Below, one piece after another: positions 9,183 to 19,948 of a stretch of DNA of 64,000 nt. The position numbers and the translations under genes were made by a program. How positions within the stretch are numbered: the stretch's first letter is position 1; every line of letters starts with the position of its first letter. The stretch is from the NCBI GenBank assembly GCA_013216015.1, contig JABSOI010000029.1, positions 1 through 64,000 of the forward strand, written 5' to 3'. The notes beneath the pieces were generated by a model. The model was given only the letters and a program-made list of their open reading frames with translations, did not search any database and was not told where the DNA came from. Source of the DNA: Alteromonadaceae bacterium. Lineage in GTDB: Bacteria; Pseudomonadota; Gammaproteobacteria; Enterobacterales; Alteromonadaceae.

Positions 9183-9971
9183 TTATTGCGTTAAAGTTTC
9201 CAAACGAGTTTTTGCCAAAATAGCAGCACTTGAACCGGGATATTCTTCGATCAACAGTCGATATTGAGCAATTGCTTGCGTAATATTATTTTTCTTTTGC
9301 TGTAACATCGCTAATTTAAGCATGGCTTCACTACGTTTATTTGAATGAGCAAAATCATTAACCACAATATCAAATTCAATTTTAGCTTTAGTCAATTCAT
9401 TTTTATTAAAAAGCAATAAACCTAACCAGTAATGTGAATTCGCTGCATAACTGGAATTCGGGAACTTTTTGTTAAAAGATCTAAATTCAGGTATAGCTTG
9501 TTCATAACGTTTGTCTTTTAATACAAGATTAACCGCTCGATCATAAGCTTCGTTTTCAGTTAAATCACTACTGTAATTCACTGAACTGTCACTTCCCGCA
9601 GCTGGCGCTACAAGTGAAGCAGGAACCTTACTAGCTGGTTTTAATGCCTCGGCAACCCTTCGGTCTAATTCTTGATATAAATCGCGTTGACGGTCTAATA
9701 CCTGACTTAACTGATGCGTATGCAATTCAGTAACGCCACGAAGTTGGTTTACTTCATTTTGTAATTCATCAAGTTGGCGTTGAACATTTACTTGCGCTCT
9801 GTTTCTAGCATCAAGTTTACGTTCCAAATTAGACAATTGTTGACTAAGAGTCATCGATGAAGAGCCTGACTTAGCGCGACTCACATCTATAACAGGAGCG
9901 GGATCAGCTGCTAATACATAAAAAGTATTAACAGCCAAAGCGGTCCCGAATAAAACTTTATTAAGTTTCAT
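9183..9971 (-). CDS. cpoB: Cell-division coordinator CpoB (YbgF), Tol-Pal associated
   Basis: A 262-aa periplasmic protein with a signal peptide (residues 1-21, cleavage after VLA-A). A trimerising coiled coil follows at ~38-95 (QLSNLERKLDARNRAQ...). The C-terminal TPR domain starts at ~138, in the AYDRAVNLVL/YEQAIPEFRSF region, with three repeats. CpoB links Tol energy use to peptidoglycan synthesis at the division septum. It is the last gene of the ybgC-tolQRAB-pal-cpoB run, 48 bp after pal, and probably in the same transcript. Length and domain order are normal for the family. Confidence 0.95.
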   Translation of the reverse strand: MKLNKVLFGTALAVNTFYVLAADPAPVIDVSRAKSGSSSMTLSQQLSNLERKLDARNRAQVNVQRQLDELQNEVNQLRGVTELHTHQLSQVLDRQRDLYQELDRRVAEALKPASKVPASLVAPAAGSDSSVNYSSDLTENEAYDRAVNLVLKDKRYEQAIPEFRSFNKKFPNSSYAANSHYWLGLLLFNKNELTKAKIEFDIVVNDFAHSNKRSEAMLKLAMLQQKKNNITQAIAQYRLLIEEYPGSSAAILAKTRLETLTQ

Positions 9972-10019
9972 TTACGTTCCTAATAAAAAGCCTGGTTAAC
10001 AATTTAATTAATTGGCTAA

Positions 10020-10562
10020 TTAGTAAACTAATACTGCACGGCGATTTTTCGCAAATGCATTTTGGCTACGATCTTTAATCATAGGCTTTTCTTCACCATA
10101 ACTAACAGCCGTTAATTGTGAAGAAGATACACCCATGTTTTCTAAATAAGTTATTACTGCTTTTGCACGACGCTCGCCTAAAGCAATGTTATATTCAGGA
10201 GTACCACGTTCATCAGCATGACCTTCAACTAACACATTTACGTGAGCATTACTGTTTAAAAATGCCGCGTGCGCATCTAAAACATCAGAAAAATCACGGC
10301 TTACCGTCGACATATCGAAGTCAAAATAAACAATGTGCTCAGCACGTAGTTTTGCCATTTTCTTACGTTTTTGTTCTTCAATTTTAGCCGCATGTTGGGC
10401 CGCAGTTACTTGTACATTATCTTCAACTTGTTTTGTTACTTCTTGTTTAGCGTTGGTGTCTACCCGGCTCGCTGTTTCAGTTTCAGTATTTGAACTACAA
10501 GCTGACAAAGCCAAAATTGGCAATGCAACAGCTAAGGCCTTAACAGTTTTATTCATGCGCAT
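10020..10562 (-). CDS. pal: Peptidoglycan-associated lipoprotein Pal
   Basis: A 180-aa outer-membrane lipoprotein. The signal peptide ends in lipobox LSAC, with lipidated Cys22. A Lys/Glu-rich linker leads to an OmpA-like peptidoglycan-binding domain (residues ~78-180) with VYFDFDMSTVS, VEGHADERGTPEYN and GERRAKAV motifs; the Asp and Arg in the latter contact diaminopimelate. It anchors the outer membrane to the wall and binds TolB. The ATG at 10562 has AAGGA 8 bp upstream; the Met two codons later is a possible alternative. It lies ~85 bp downstream of tolB on the same strand. Confidence 0.97.
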   Translation of the reverse strand: MRMNKTVKALAVALPILALSACSSNTETETASRVDTNAKQEVTKQVEDNVQVTAAQHAAKIEEQKRKKMAKLRAEHIVYFDFDMSTVSRDFSDVLDAHAAFLNSNAHVNVLVEGHADERGTPEYNIALGERRAKAVITYLENMGVSSSQLTAVSYGEEKPMIKDRSQNAFAKNRRAVLVY

Positions 10563-10648
10563 TATATTTTCCTTATTTTTTAAATTTCTAAAATATTCAA
10601 AAGTGTCTAAAATTATTCAATAATAATTACTATGTTTATGGTTTATTA

Positions 10649-11995
10649 TTATAAAAATGGTGACCAAGCAGGCGATTTTACCTCACCGTTAAGTGCCGGT
10701 AAGCGGGCTTTAAATCGACCATCAACAGAAACCAAACTTAATACTTGTCGGTTATTGTGCAAGGTACTGTAAATTATCATTCCTCCATTAGGAGATATAC
10801 TTGGCGACTCGTCTAAACGTGTTTTAGTTAACACCTGAAATAAACCAGACGATAACTCTTGCTTCGCTAAATGATATTTACCACGTGTTCTATTAACCAT
10901 TACTAACTGGCGTCCATCAGGGGTTACTGAACCACCTAAATTCAATTCACCGTCAAAAGTAAGCCTTCTTACTTTTCCGTCGACTAAATTTACGCGATAA
11001 AGCTGAGGTTTTCCACCCCGTTCTGAACTAAATATTAAAGAATTACCATCTGGCGTCCAACTTGGTTCAGTATCTATCGCTCTATGCCGGGTAATTCTTC
11101 GTAAACTTTTACTTTCTACATTCATAACATATAGTTCTGGATTACCGTCTTTCGATAATACCATCGCCATCTGCTTACCATCAGGAGACCAGCGTGGTGC
11201 ACTATTTATTCCCGTGTATGAACTCATTAATGTACGTTTACCTGAATAAATATCAATAACGTAAATTTGTGCCTGACGTTTTTCGAAAGAAACATAAGCC
11301 AGTTGGCTACCATTTGGGTGCCAGTCAGGTGACATTAACGGTTCTTTAGAACTTAACAATACATGTTCGTTATAACCATCATAATCAGCAATAACCAGTT
11401 GATATGGGTAACTTTCTTCGTCACGCACAATAACATATGATATTTTTGTTAAAAAAGCACCCCTTGTACCCGTTAATTTTTCAAAAATAACATCGCTGAT
11501 CCTATGACCATATCGACGAAATTGGTCGGCACTTATTTCAACACTGCTTTCTTCCAGAATGTGATCTGTCGTTTGTACCAATTCGCCATTACTTAACATT
11601 TGTGAATGACCACCAGTAATTTGGCCTCGAATAACATCAATTAACTGATAATTAACGAGGTAACGACCAATAGATGATTCGCTGATTTCACCAACAATAA
11701 TAACTTCAACACCTTCGCTAGCCCAAGCAGTATAATCAACTTCACCGTCTGCACTAGGTTGCTGTGGAAAATTATGCTCATCGATAGGTCTGAATTTACC
11801 ACTGCGTAATAAATCTTCGCTAACAACGTTTGAAATTTGTTCAGGCATAACTCCTGCGCCAGTCCATTTAAATGGTACTACAGCAATAGGCCGGGCACTG
11901 TTTACTCCTTGGGTAATAACTATTTCCAGTGTTGCATTCGCACTAATCGAAGAAAAGATAAACAAAAATGTTAATAATAATTTTAATTTTTTCAT
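10649..11995 (-). CDS. tolB: Tol-Pal system translocation protein TolB
   Basis: A periplasmic protein of about 448 aa. The signal peptide ([16 protein letters not shown]) is followed by an N-terminal domain to ~residue 165, then a six-bladed beta propeller of WD40-like PD40 repeats ([39 protein letters not shown] and so on). It binds Pal through the propeller and TolA through its N-terminus. I chose the ATG at 11995 because it starts a clean signal peptide and has an AAGAG nearby. A longer frame opening at a TTG (12016) is less likely. It sits between tolA and pal as expected. Confidence 0.95.
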   Translation of the reverse strand: MKKLKLLLTFLFIFSSISANATLEIVITQGVNSARPIAVVPFKWTGAGVMPEQISNVVSEDLLRSGKFRPIDEHNFPQQPSADGEVDYTAWASEGVEVIIVGEISESSIGRYLVNYQLIDVIRGQITGGHSQMLSNGELVQTTDHILEESSVEISADQFRRYGHRISDVIFEKLTGTRGAFLTKISYVIVRDEESYPYQLVIADYDGYNEHVLLSSKEPLMSPDWHPNGSQLAYVSFEKRQAQIYVIDIYSGKRTLMSSYTGINSAPRWSPDGKQMAMVLSKDGNPELYVMNVESKSLRRITRHRAIDTEPSWTPDGNSLIFSSERGGKPQLYRVNLVDGKVRRLTFDGELNLGGSVTPDGRQLVMVNRTRGKYHLAKQELSSGLFQVLTKTRLDESPSISPNGGMIIYSTLHNNRQVLSLVSVDGRFKARLPALNGEVKSPAWSPFL

Positions 11996-12087
11996 ATGCT
12001 CTTTAATAAATGTCAATAATATATTTCGTTAAAAAAGTCGGCTGTTTTTTTATTTAGTCACTCACGCCTATACTTAAATTAATGCCA

Positions 12088-13005
12088 TCAAAAGGTATCT
12101 GGAGCGAATAAAAGACTCAACGTCCTGAACTCTTTAAATACTTCCGGGTCTTTTGGAACAGGTAACGTACCTACTTTATAAATAGCGTTTTTAACCGCAT
12201 TACAAACAATTCGGTCACCCTTTCCCGTCACTACATTAGTAACGAAACCTGATGGTGCAAGACTTATGGTCAATTTACAAGACTTTCCTTCCATTGTACT
12301 GCGATCTGTGATCAAATTTCGTTGGATAGTTTGAGTAATTAACGCGGTAAAACGACCAATTTCAGACATCATTTGTTGACGTCTTGCCTGTTGGCGACTT
12401 ACCATTTCTTCAGCCATTTCTTTTTCAAGTAAACGATTTTGCTCTGCGCGTTCTCTTGCTGCCTGCTCTTTACGACGCCGTTCTGCTGCTTTTTTCTTGC
12501 GTAAATCTTCTGCTTTTTTAGCCGCTGCCTGTTCTTTTAAACGTTTAGCTTTTGCATCAGCGGCAGCTTTCTCAGCCTTTTTCTTTTCGGCTTCTTTTTG
12601 TTTGCGAATTTTTTCAGCGACTGCGGCTTTGGCCCTGGATACTTTTGCCGCAGCATCAGCTACTTTCTTTTCTTTTTCTTTTTTCTTACGTTGCTGTTCT
12701 AAATTTTTAAGTCGGGCTTCTTCATCTGCACGTTTTTTCTTCGCTGTTGCTGCTCGTTTTTCTAAGTCTTTGATGCGTTTATTTTCAGCCGCTTTTGCAT
12801 CTGCTTCTTTCTTTTTCAACTTATTAATATGTGCTTGCAGTTTACTACTATCAACTACCACCGCTTGAATAGGTTTCATTTCTACCGCAGTTGCTTTTGG
12901 GGTAGACTTTAAAGGAGCGGAAAAATCGCCAGATAATAAAACAACAGCCAAGGCTAAATGTAAACCTATGCTCAGTGACAAGGCAACAACAAACTTTCGT
13001 TCCAC
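12088..13005 (-). CDS. tolA: Cell-envelope integrity protein TolA
   Basis: A 305-aa protein. One N-terminal transmembrane helix (residues ~6-25) is followed by a long Ala/Lys/Glu-rich helical arm (~55-205) that spans the periplasm, and a compact C-terminal domain III (~215-305) that contacts TolB, Pal and colicin or phage proteins. The two C-terminal Cys (CKLTISL, RIVCNAV) are placed to form the family disulfide. It begins 3 bp after the tolR stop, which suggests translational coupling. The low-complexity arm produces a long antisense open frame that is not a gene. Confidence 0.95.
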   Translation of the reverse strand: MERKFVVALSLSIGLHLALAVVLLSGDFSAPLKSTPKATAVEMKPIQAVVVDSSKLQAHINKLKKKEADAKAAENKRIKDLEKRAATAKKKRADEEARLKNLEQQRKKKEKEKKVADAAAKVSRAKAAVAEKIRKQKEAEKKKAEKAAADAKAKRLKEQAAAKKAEDLRKKKAAERRRKEQAARERAEQNRLLEKEMAEEMVSRQQARRQQMMSEIGRFTALITQTIQRNLITDRSTMEGKSCKLTISLAPSGFVTNVVTGKGDRIVCNAVKNAIYKVGTLPVPKDPEVFKEFRTLSLLFAPDTF

Positions 13006-13008
13006 TCG

Positions 13009-13434
13009 CTATTGCTCCAATGAATCTGTCATTAAACCAACTGAAGGAACGCCTGCTTTTTGTTGCAGTAGTACCATTAATTGAATTACAGCATCATACG
13101 AAACCGCGCCATCACCGTTTACCACAACAGGGGTATCAGGCTCAATTTGCAAATGAGCAGCAACCAAAGTTGCAACTTCTTCAGCTGTCATTGGTTCATT
13201 TTTACTGGTGCCTACAGCAAGGTAATAATTTCCGTCTGCGTCTATAGAGGCTACCAAAGGTGTTTTACTGTCTTTATCTAATGGTTGTGCATCAGCTTTA
13301 GGTAATTCAACTTTTACGCCTTGTGTGATTAATGGTGCTGTTACCATAAAAATAATCAGCAGTACCAACATTACATCAATATATGGAACAACATTAATTT
13401 CGGCGACTTTACGACGTCTGACTCGAGTATACAT
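13009..13434 (-). CDS. tolR: Tol-Pal system protein TolR
   Basis: A 141-aa ExbD/TolR-family protein. Its single transmembrane helix (residues ~17-38) contains the essential proton-path Asp in PYIDVMLVLLI, followed by a periplasmic domain. With TolQ it forms the proton-driven motor that energises TolA. It lies 25 bp after tolQ and just upstream of tolA. Confidence 0.96.
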   Translation of the reverse strand: MYTRVRRRKVAEINVVPYIDVMLVLLIIFMVTAPLITQGVKVELPKADAQPLDKDSKTPLVASIDADGNYYLAVGTSKNEPMTAEEVATLVAAHLQIEPDTPVVVNGDGAVSYDAVIQLMVLLQQKAGVPSVGLMTDSLEQ

Positions 13435-13459
13435 TTCTTAATCTCCTAAACTATTAGCC

Positions 13460-14149
13460 CTATGTTCCTGCAGAAGTAGGTACTATAGACTGACGTTGTA
13501 GGATACTGGAAAACTCCTCCATAAAATTACCGTAACTGTTTTCCAATTTTTCTACATTATGACTAAAACGGTTAAAAGCCATCACTGCAGGAATAGCAGC
13601 AAACAACCCCATTGCCGTAGCGATAAGTGCTTCTGCAATACCTGGAGCAACCATTGCCAGAGTTGCTTGTTCAACTGCACCTAAAGCTATAAACGAATTC
13701 ATAATACCCCAAACTGTCCCAAACAAACCAATATAAGGACTAATTGAACCTACCGTTGCCATAAAAGGTAAATGCATTTCTAAATCATCAACTTCCCGTG
13801 ATAAAGCAACTCTCATTGCTCTATGTGAACCATCAACAATAATCTGAGGTGTACTTAAGTGACTCTTACGTAATCGGGCAAATTCTTTAAAACCTGCGAC
13901 AAATAAATTTTCAATTCCGGAAATATGACCACGAGCTGATATTTCACTGTATAATTTACTTAAATCGGCTCCACTCCAAAATTTATCTTCAAAGGTTTTA
14001 AGTTGTACCTGTGCCGCTTTCAATGCTTTTTGACGCTGAAAGATCATTGTCCAACATGCGATGGAAAAACTCAGTAGTACTAACATTACAAATTGAACCA
14101 ACAAACTTGCTTCTAAAAATAAATCAAATATCGAAATTTCAGCTGACAC
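13460..14149 (-). CDS. tolQ: Tol-Pal system protein TolQ
   Basis: A 229-aa ExbB/TolQ/MotA-family inner-membrane protein with three transmembrane helices (residues ~14-36, ~133-155 and ~165-187). The conserved core [14 protein letters not shown] and [13 protein letters not shown] forms the pentameric channel around TolR. Its start overlaps the ybgC stop by 11 bp, so the two are translated from one transcript. Confidence 0.96.
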   Translation of the reverse strand: MSAEISIFDLFLEASLLVQFVMLVLLSFSIACWTMIFQRQKALKAAQVQLKTFEDKFWSGADLSKLYSEISARGHISGIENLFVAGFKEFARLRKSHLSTPQIIVDGSHRAMRVALSREVDDLEMHLPFMATVGSISPYIGLFGTVWGIMNSFIALGAVEQATLAMVAPGIAEALIATAMGLFAAIPAVMAFNRFSHNVEKLENSYGNFMEEFSSILQRQSIVPTSAGT

Positions 14150-14561
14150 GTTTTAACGCTCCTAGAATAGCTTTGGGCATGGCACATGGTTTACTAAGCC
14201 CTAAATTAACATAAGCAACCTGTACCTTAACGGTGCAAAGTAGCTGTTGCGTTTGATTGGTTATTTGTTGTTCAAACACCAGGCTTGCGCGTTTAAATTC
14301 ACTTATTGTTGAAGTAACGGTAAGCAAATCATCCAATTTTGCGGAGGCAATATTCTCCATTTCAAGCCTTCTGACCACAAAACCTGTATTTTGTTCTAAA
14401 TAAAATGATTGTTTTATTCCCACTTCACGCAACCACTCGGTTCGGGCACGTTCAAAAAATTTAAGGTAATTGGCATAATAAACAATGCCAAGTACATCTG
14501 TATCTTCGTAATAAACTCTACATTGAAAAGTATGCAAGTTATTCGTTATGCTATTTGTCAC
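14139..14561 (-). CDS. ybgC: Tol-Pal system-associated acyl-CoA thioesterase YbgC
   Basis: A 140-aa hot-dog-fold thioesterase. The motif [17 protein letters not shown] contains the catalytic Asp, and [11 protein letters not shown] follows. The family hydrolyses short-chain acyl-CoA or acyl-ACP and is linked to phospholipid metabolism at the inner membrane. It is the first gene of the Tol-Pal operon here, as in most gammaproteobacteria. The operon promoter should lie just above 14561, where the DNA is AT-rich; I could not single out one convincing site. Confidence 0.95.
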   Translation of the reverse strand: MTNSITNNLHTFQCRVYYEDTDVLGIVYYANYLKFFERARTEWLREVGIKQSFYLEQNTGFVVRRLEMENIASAKLDDLLTVTSTISEFKRASLVFEQQITNQTQQLLCTVKVQVAYVNLGLSKPCAMPKAILGALKRVS

Positions 14562-14889
14562 GCTGTGTAAGTTACTTATAGTAAATGGTTATTCATATTG
14601 TCACTATATTAATAGATAAACCACACGACAAACAAGAGCTGAACCGTCAGGAATTGAATTAATATTAAATAAATTGTATACAAATATGTTTCAATGTTTT
14701 TTAAAGATAGTTGTTATGAGCTTCATTAATAGTTGATGAAGATAAACAAATTGATGTTTTAAATTTTTCAAATGTATTTATATTTGATTTCAAATGGTTA
14801 CAGTGAGGATTAGGGCCTTTGAATATGAACCGTAAACACCTGCATTCTATTCATTAGTTTTTCTAATGCAAAAGAATAATTTAATTAGT

Positions 14890-14918
14890 TTGTCAGTTGA
14901 GCGATAAATTAATATTAT
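14890..14918 (+). promoter_or_regulatory. Strong sigma-70-like promoter of an orphan transcript
   Basis: TTGTCA (14890-14895), a 17-bp spacer and TATTAT (14913-14918) match consensus at 5 of 6 and 5 of 6 positions with optimal spacing. No protein gene follows on this strand before the terminator at 15073. Confidence 0.6.
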
Positions 14919-14924
14919 GCTGTT

Positions 14925-15101
14925 GTCTTCTGAGCTAGCGCACTGATTCAGTTATCAAGCCTGATACTTACATCATTAGCCAGATACCTTTGGATAAATG
15001 GTTTTTTTCATGTTTTCCCATGTGTTTCATTGAATATTTAACATTCCTTCGATCAACTTTAGATTTAAGTTGGCCCGTATCTTTGGTACGGGCTTTTTTT
15101 T
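14925..15101 (+). ncRNA. Candidate small RNA between ybgC and ruvB
   Basis: About 175 nt lie between a good promoter and a strong intrinsic terminator, opposite to both neighbours. The only ATG-initiated frames are very short (an 11-codon one near 14998), with no convincing ribosome site. A U-rich stretch near 15003-15015 could be an Hfq-binding or seed region. I do not recognise the RNA as a known family. The first nucleotide is inferred from the -10 box. An alternative is that only the terminator is real and blocks antisense read-through into ruvB. Confidence 0.5.
15073..15101 (+). terminator. Intrinsic terminator (plus strand)
   Basis: GCCCGTA-tctttgg-TACGGGC, a perfect 7-bp GC-rich stem, is followed by eight T residues on the plus strand. 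The minus-strand side lacks a T run, so it does not primarily serve ruvB. Confidence 0.85.
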
Positions 15102-15176
15102 ATCTAAAAATCGAGTGAACTACATGCTGTTAACGGTTAACGGTTAACGCAAGCAATGGTGATAATCTTTACTTTT

Positions 15177-16184
15177 TTATTCTGTTGGTTTAGTCAGGCC
15201 AAAATGTTGATAAGCGCGATCTGTAGCTATTCGTCCCCGTGGAGTACGTTGTAGAAATCCTTGTTGTATTAAATAAGGTTCAATAACATCTTCAATGGTT
15301 TCCCGTTCTTCACCTATGGCAGCCGCGACATTATCTAATCCTACAGGCCCACCCATAAACTTATCAATAATGGCATGTAATAATTTTCGATCCATTATGT
15401 CAAAACCTTCGCTATCAACTTCCAGCATGTCTAACGCTTGTGAAGCTGTTTGTTTGATAACAATGCCTGAGGTTTTAATATCAGCATAGTCTCTTACACG
15501 ACGAAGTAACCGGTTTGCTATTCTTGGAGTGCCTCGTGAACGGCAAGCTATTTCGTAAGCACCCTGTTCATCAATAGTGAGATTAAGAAAATGTGCCGAA
15601 CGTTTAACTATTTCAGTTAAATCTTTAGTGTTGTAAAACTCAAGACGCTGCACAATACCAAATCTATCTCTTAACGGTGAAGTTAATGCACCAGCCCGGG
15701 TAGTAGCACCTATTAAGGTAAAAGCGGGTAAATCTAATTTAATTGAACGTGCAGCCGGCCCTTCCCCAATCATTATATCAAGTTGATAATCTTCCATGGC
15801 AGGGTATAAAATTTCTTCAACAACAGGACTTAATCGGTGAATTTCATCAATAAACAATACATCGTTTTCTTCGAGATTAGTCAATAATGCAGCTAAGTCG
15901 CCCGCTTTTTCAAGTACAGGACCGGAAGTCGTACGTATACTAACCCCCATTTCGTTGGCAACAATATTTGCCAAAGTAGTTTTACCTAAACCAGGAGGTC
16001 CAAAAATCAGCAAATGATCAAGGGGTTCGCCACGTTTTTTTGCAGCTCCAATAAAGATATTCATCTGGGTTTTAACATGATCCTGCCCGGTATAATCAGC
16101 CAACATTTTTGGTCGGATGGCACGATCTACCTTTTCATCTTCTTGACTGGCAATAGGTCGAATTAAGCGATCAGCTTCTATCAT
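15177..16184 (-). CDS. ruvB: Holliday-junction branch-migration helicase RuvB
   Basis: A 335-aa AAA+ ATPase: Walker [10 protein letters not shown] (residues ~64-72), Walker [10 protein letters not shown], sensor 1 IGATTRAG, arginine finger in SPLRDRFG, and a C-terminal winged helix with [10 protein letters not shown] and TPRGRIAT. With RuvA it drives branch migration and RuvC resolves the junction. It is the last of ruvC-ruvA-ruvB on the minus strand, but 241 bp separate it from ruvA, a wider gap than in E. coli. That gap holds no gene I can see. Confidence 0.97.
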   Translation of the reverse strand: MIEADRLIRPIASQEDEKVDRAIRPKMLADYTGQDHVKTQMNIFIGAAKKRGEPLDHLLIFGPPGLGKTTLANIVANEMGVSIRTTSGPVLEKAGDLAALLTNLEENDVLFIDEIHRLSPVVEEILYPAMEDYQLDIMIGEGPAARSIKLDLPAFTLIGATTRAGALTSPLRDRFGIVQRLEFYNTKDLTEIVKRSAHFLNLTIDEQGAYEIACRSRGTPRIANRLLRRVRDYADIKTSGIVIKQTASQALDMLEVDSEGFDIMDRKLLHAIIDKFMGGPVGLDNVAAAIGEERETIEDVIEPYLIQQGFLQRTPRGRIATDRAYQHFGLTKPTE

Positions 16185-16425
16185 TATGTTTGTTATTCCT
16201 GTTTACTGGATTATTCTGGTGAATAGTTTTTCTATTTAGTTATACCAATTACACAGTAGGACAGGTCAGACAAAACGTAACCTGTCAGATAAAATCGGTT
16301 CCTTACATAACATATCGAAAATTTAACTATGTTGCCGGTTAATTGATGAATTACGCCTTTGACTAACCGAACCTACAAAGAGCTTATATCAATGCGGTAC
16401 AACTTTACATCAAATATAACATCGT

Positions 16426-17058
16426 TTATAACATCGATTTTAAAGCATTACGGATCAAGTCTTCACTGTTCATGTCGGTTTGGTAAATAGCTTTAACTGC
16501 TTTATCTGCCTGTACTTGTTTATAACCTAAAGAAACCAGAGCATTAATCGCATCGCCTTTAGCATTATTAATAAAACTAGCGTTAATACCAGTTAAATCA
16601 AGACCAGATGATGAAGGTGCCGCGTCAGTCGCCGGTGTACTTGTTGCCATTTGCCAGTCTTTTAATCGATCCCGCATTTCAATTAATAGTCGTTCCGCTG
16701 TTTTTTTACCTACGCCTGGTATTTTAACTATTGATGTTACATCGTCATGCATTACGCAACTAACAAACTGATCAGCAGACATTCCTGAGAGTATTGCCAA
16801 ACCAATTTTTGGACCAACACCATTTACTTTTATAAGTAATCGAAAAAGTTTACGTTCTACTTTATTAGCAAAGCCGTAAAGTAATTGTGCATCTTCACGA
16901 ACAACAAAATGAATATAAATTATCGCTTCTTCATTTGTTTCAGGAAGTGTATAAATGCTGGTCATCGGCATATTTACTTCATAACCAACGCCATTGCACT
17001 CTATTAATATTTCAGGTGCTGCTTTTTCTAATAAAATACCACGTAAACGACCGATCAC
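16426..17058 (-). CDS. ruvA: Holliday-junction-binding protein RuvA
   Basis: A 210-aa protein with three domains. An OB-fold starts [20 protein letters not shown]. Tandem helix-hairpin-helix motifs follow ([29 protein letters not shown]), and a flexible linker with Ser/Pro/Ala leads to the C-terminal domain III (~160-210, [12 protein letters not shown]) that contacts RuvB. Length and order are normal. It lies 76 bp downstream of ruvC. Confidence 0.97.
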   Translation of the reverse strand: MIGRLRGILLEKAAPEILIECNGVGYEVNMPMTSIYTLPETNEEAIIYIHFVVREDAQLLYGFANKVERKLFRLLIKVNGVGPKIGLAILSGMSADQFVSCVMHDDVTSIVKIPGVGKKTAERLLIEMRDRLKDWQMATSTPATDAAPSSSGLDLTGINASFINNAKGDAINALVSLGYKQVQADKAVKAIYQTDMNSEDLIRNALKSML

Positions 17059-17134
17059 AATTTACACCCTGCTTTTTAACATAAAGTTACGCACACAATA
17101 CCACTATGTATTTATACAGTAAAGGGCGCTGTAT

Positions 17135-17665
17135 TTAATTACGTAGGCGACCTCGAACAGTTTTAGTAATCTGCCCTGCCAACTTTTCAATGAATTCACG
17201 GCTATGTGCATGACACAAAGCAACAGCTAAAGCATCTGCAGCGTCAGCCTGGGGAGTGCCTTCAAGTTTCAAAATAGATTTAACCATATGCTGAACCTGA
17301 GATTTATCTGCGGCGCCGGTTCCCACAACAGCTTGTTTAATTTGACGTGCAGAATATTCAGCAACATCCAGGCCTGAATTTGTAGCAGCAACTATTGCAG
17401 CTCCTCTTGCCTGACCTAACTTTAATGCTGAGTCTGGATTTTTCGCCATAAAAACTTGTTCAATGGCAAACAAATCAGGTTGAAATTGAATGATAATCTC
17501 TGAAATACCAGCAAAAATGGTTTGCAAGCGAGGGGCTAAATCTTTCCCAGCGTTAATGGCTTTAATGCAACCACTACCAAGATAGGTAAATTTTCGACCT
17601 TCTTGTTTGATCACCCCATACCCAGTTAAACGAGAGCCGGGGTCTATACCTAAAATAATTGGCAA
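17135..17665 (-). CDS. ruvC: Crossover-junction endodeoxyribonuclease RuvC
   Basis: A 176-aa RNase H-fold resolvase. Catalytic acidic residues are visible as Asp7 (GIDPGS), Glu in FAIEQVF (~residue 68) and the C-terminal [12 protein letters not shown] pair. The dimer cuts Holliday junctions symmetrically. It heads the ruvCAB group; a bidirectional terminator separates it from aspS upstream, so ruvC should have its own promoter. The yebC gene that often precedes ruvC is absent. Confidence 0.97.
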   Translation of the reverse strand: MPIILGIDPGSRLTGYGVIKQEGRKFTYLGSGCIKAINAGKDLAPRLQTIFAGISEIIIQFQPDLFAIEQVFMAKNPDSALKLGQARGAAIVAATNSGLDVAEYSARQIKQAVVGTGAADKSQVQHMVKSILKLEGTPQADAADALAVALCHAHSREFIEKLAGQITKTVRGRLRN

Positions 17666-17751
17666 ATGTTTACTTCCCTTTTATTATTTTTTTATCTACA
17701 GTCATTATATCGTCAGCCTTTATACCAATTAGGTAAGATAACTGCTAATAA

Positions 17752-17786
17752 AAATGCAGCTAAATTTAACTTTAGCTGCATTTTTC
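17752..17786 (-). terminator. Terminator between aspS and ruvC
   Basis: AAATGCAGCTAAA and its exact complement (17771-17783) form a 13-bp stem with a 6-nt loop, with T-rich flanks on both strands. It is positioned to end aspS transcription on the minus strand. Confidence 0.75.
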
Positions 17787-17864
17787 ATTTTTGAACTCAA
17801 TTTTTAAACAAAACTTTCAAAGTAAATTAGTTAAAAACTAAATCTTTAAACAAATAATAGTAAA

Positions 17865-19655
17865 CTATTCGCTTTGTGGAGCTTCTTTAACTTCTTTTGG
17901 TAAACAAGCAATACCCAACTCGGCTAATTGAGCAGGGTTGGCTTTGCTTGGAGCGTTTGTCAAAGGACAAGCCGCCGTTGTTGTTTTAGGGAATGCCATT
18001 ACGTCACGTATTGAACTTGCACCTGTCATTAACATTACTAAACGGTCTAAACCAAACGCTAAACCTGCGTGCGGTGGAGCACCATATTGTAAAGCTTCTA
18101 ATAGGAAACCAAATTTTTCCTGAGCTTCTTCGTCACTAATACCCAATATTCTGAATACGGCCGCTTGCATGTCTTGATTATGAATACGAACTGAACCGCC
18201 ACCTAATTCACAGCCATTAAGCACCATGTCGTAAGCATTAGAAATAGCGCCAACAGGGTTTGCCTCTAATTGCTCGGCAGTAAGATTGCTTGGTGCCGTA
18301 AATGGATGATGCAAAGCATGCATGTTGCCATCAAATTCTTCAAACATTGGGAAATCAACAACCCATAAAGGTTTCCAGTCACCTGTTAGCAAGTCTAAAT
18401 CTTCACCCAATTTTATACGTAAAGCGCCCAATGCTTCGGTAACTACGTTATATTTGTCTGAGCCAAAGAATATAATATCACCGGTTTTAGCATTGGTACG
18501 TTCAAGCAAAGCTTTCACTGCATCTTGGGGTAAGAATTTTAAGATTGGCGATTGTAAACCTTCAAGACCTGCGTCTATATCATTCACTTTTAACCAGGCA
18601 AGACCTTTAGCGCCGTAAATGCCAACAAACTTGCCATATTCATCTATATTCTTACGAGAGAATTTAGTTGCACCACCCGGTACACAAAGTACCGCAACAC
18701 GACCTTTTTCGTCATTAGCCGGGCCTGAGAACACTTTAAATTCAACATCTTTAAGGATATCGGCAACATCAACCAACTCAAGCGGGTTACGTAAGTCTGG
18801 CTTATCAGAGCCGAAGCGCGTCATTGCATCTAAGTAAGTCATGCGCGGAAATTCGCCTAAATCAACATCCATCAACTTTTTAAACAAGTTAACGATCATG
18901 CTTTCTGCTACTTCCATTACTTGATCTGAACTCATAAATGAGGTTTCAATATCAATCTGGGTAAATTCAGGTTGACGGTCTGCACGTAAATCTTCATCAC
19001 GGAAACATTTAACTATCTGGTAGTAACGTTCCATGCCAGACATCATCAACAATTGTTTGAATAACTGTGGTGACTGAGGTAAAGCAAAGAAATTGCCTTT
19101 ATGAGTACGACTTGGTACTAAATAATCTCGCGCACCTTCTGGTGTAGCTGCAGTTAAGATTGGTGTTTCAATATCCAGAAAACCTTGTGATTCTAAAGAA
19201 CTACGCACAGCTGAAGTTACTTTAGCGCGAAAACGCATACGCTCTGTCATTTCTGGACGACGTAAATCAAGGTAACGATATTTTAAGCGTTGCTCTTCAG
19301 AATTTTTTTGATGATCGTCTAAGGTTAATGGTAAAGGTGCAGACTTATTAAGTATGGTTAATTCCAAACCTAATATTTCGATACCACCAGTTTTCATATC
19401 TTTATTCACTTGTCCTTCTGGACGAGCACGTACTTTACCTGTTAATTGCACGCAAAATTCATTACGTAATGTATTCGCGATTTTTAGAACTTCAGGCAAG
19501 TCTGGATCATAAACAACTTGTACTATGCCTTCACGATCTCGTAGATCCAGAAATATAACTGCACCTAAATCACGACGACGGTTTACCCAGCCACAAAGTG
19601 TTACTTGTTGACCGATATGAGATTCATTCACCTCACCACAATAAAGACTACGCAT
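17865..19655 (-). CDS. aspS: Aspartyl-tRNA synthetase
   Basis: A 596-aa class IIb synthetase. An N-terminal OB anticodon-binding domain (~1-105) is followed by the catalytic core with motif 2 ([21 protein letters not shown] region, ~215-235), the bacterial GAD insertion (~290-410), and motif 3 [12 protein letters not shown] (~530-541). The [10 protein letters not shown] stretch is typical of the bacterial type. It charges tRNA-Asp; two tRNA-Asp genes lie at 50.6-50.8 kb. It is monocistronic between the terminator and the divergent cmoA. Confidence 0.98.
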   Translation of the reverse strand: MRSLYCGEVNESHIGQQVTLCGWVNRRRDLGAVIFLDLRDREGIVQVVYDPDLPEVLKIANTLRNEFCVQLTGKVRARPEGQVNKDMKTGGIEILGLELTILNKSAPLPLTLDDHQKNSEEQRLKYRYLDLRRPEMTERMRFRAKVTSAVRSSLESQGFLDIETPILTAATPEGARDYLVPSRTHKGNFFALPQSPQLFKQLLMMSGMERYYQIVKCFRDEDLRADRQPEFTQIDIETSFMSSDQVMEVAESMIVNLFKKLMDVDLGEFPRMTYLDAMTRFGSDKPDLRNPLELVDVADILKDVEFKVFSGPANDEKGRVAVLCVPGGATKFSRKNIDEYGKFVGIYGAKGLAWLKVNDIDAGLEGLQSPILKFLPQDAVKALLERTNAKTGDIIFFGSDKYNVVTEALGALRIKLGEDLDLLTGDWKPLWVVDFPMFEEFDGNMHALHHPFTAPSNLTAEQLEANPVGAISNAYDMVLNGCELGGGSVRIHNQDMQAAVFRILGISDEEAQEKFGFLLEALQYGAPPHAGLAFGLDRLVMLMTGASSIRDVMAFPKTTTAACPLTNAPSKANPAQLAELGIACLPKEVKEAPQSE

Positions 19656-19948
19656 GGTTATTTTGTCCTGATAAAATTCAATAAAAGTACCTAGCGAGTA
19701 ATTATTATTACACTAGGTTAAAAAATGCTGCGTATTATAAAGCAATAACAAGTTCATTTACATTAAATAATTATGTAATTGAACTTGAAAATTATACTTG
19801 AAAATAGGAAATAAAGTTTATCAGAGAAGTTCTGTCGATATTAACGTATTAAAATAACTATCAGCTAATTACTATCCGTTAATTACTATCTTCAAAAGAA
19901 TCAGTTAAAATAGCCCGAATTTTATTTAGCGGCTCAAGACTTTAAAAC

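Noticed and set aside
12497-12868. 123-codon frame antisense to tolA
   Set aside because: Shadow of the Ala/Lys repeat arm of TolA; Phe/Ser/Ala-rich mirror composition.
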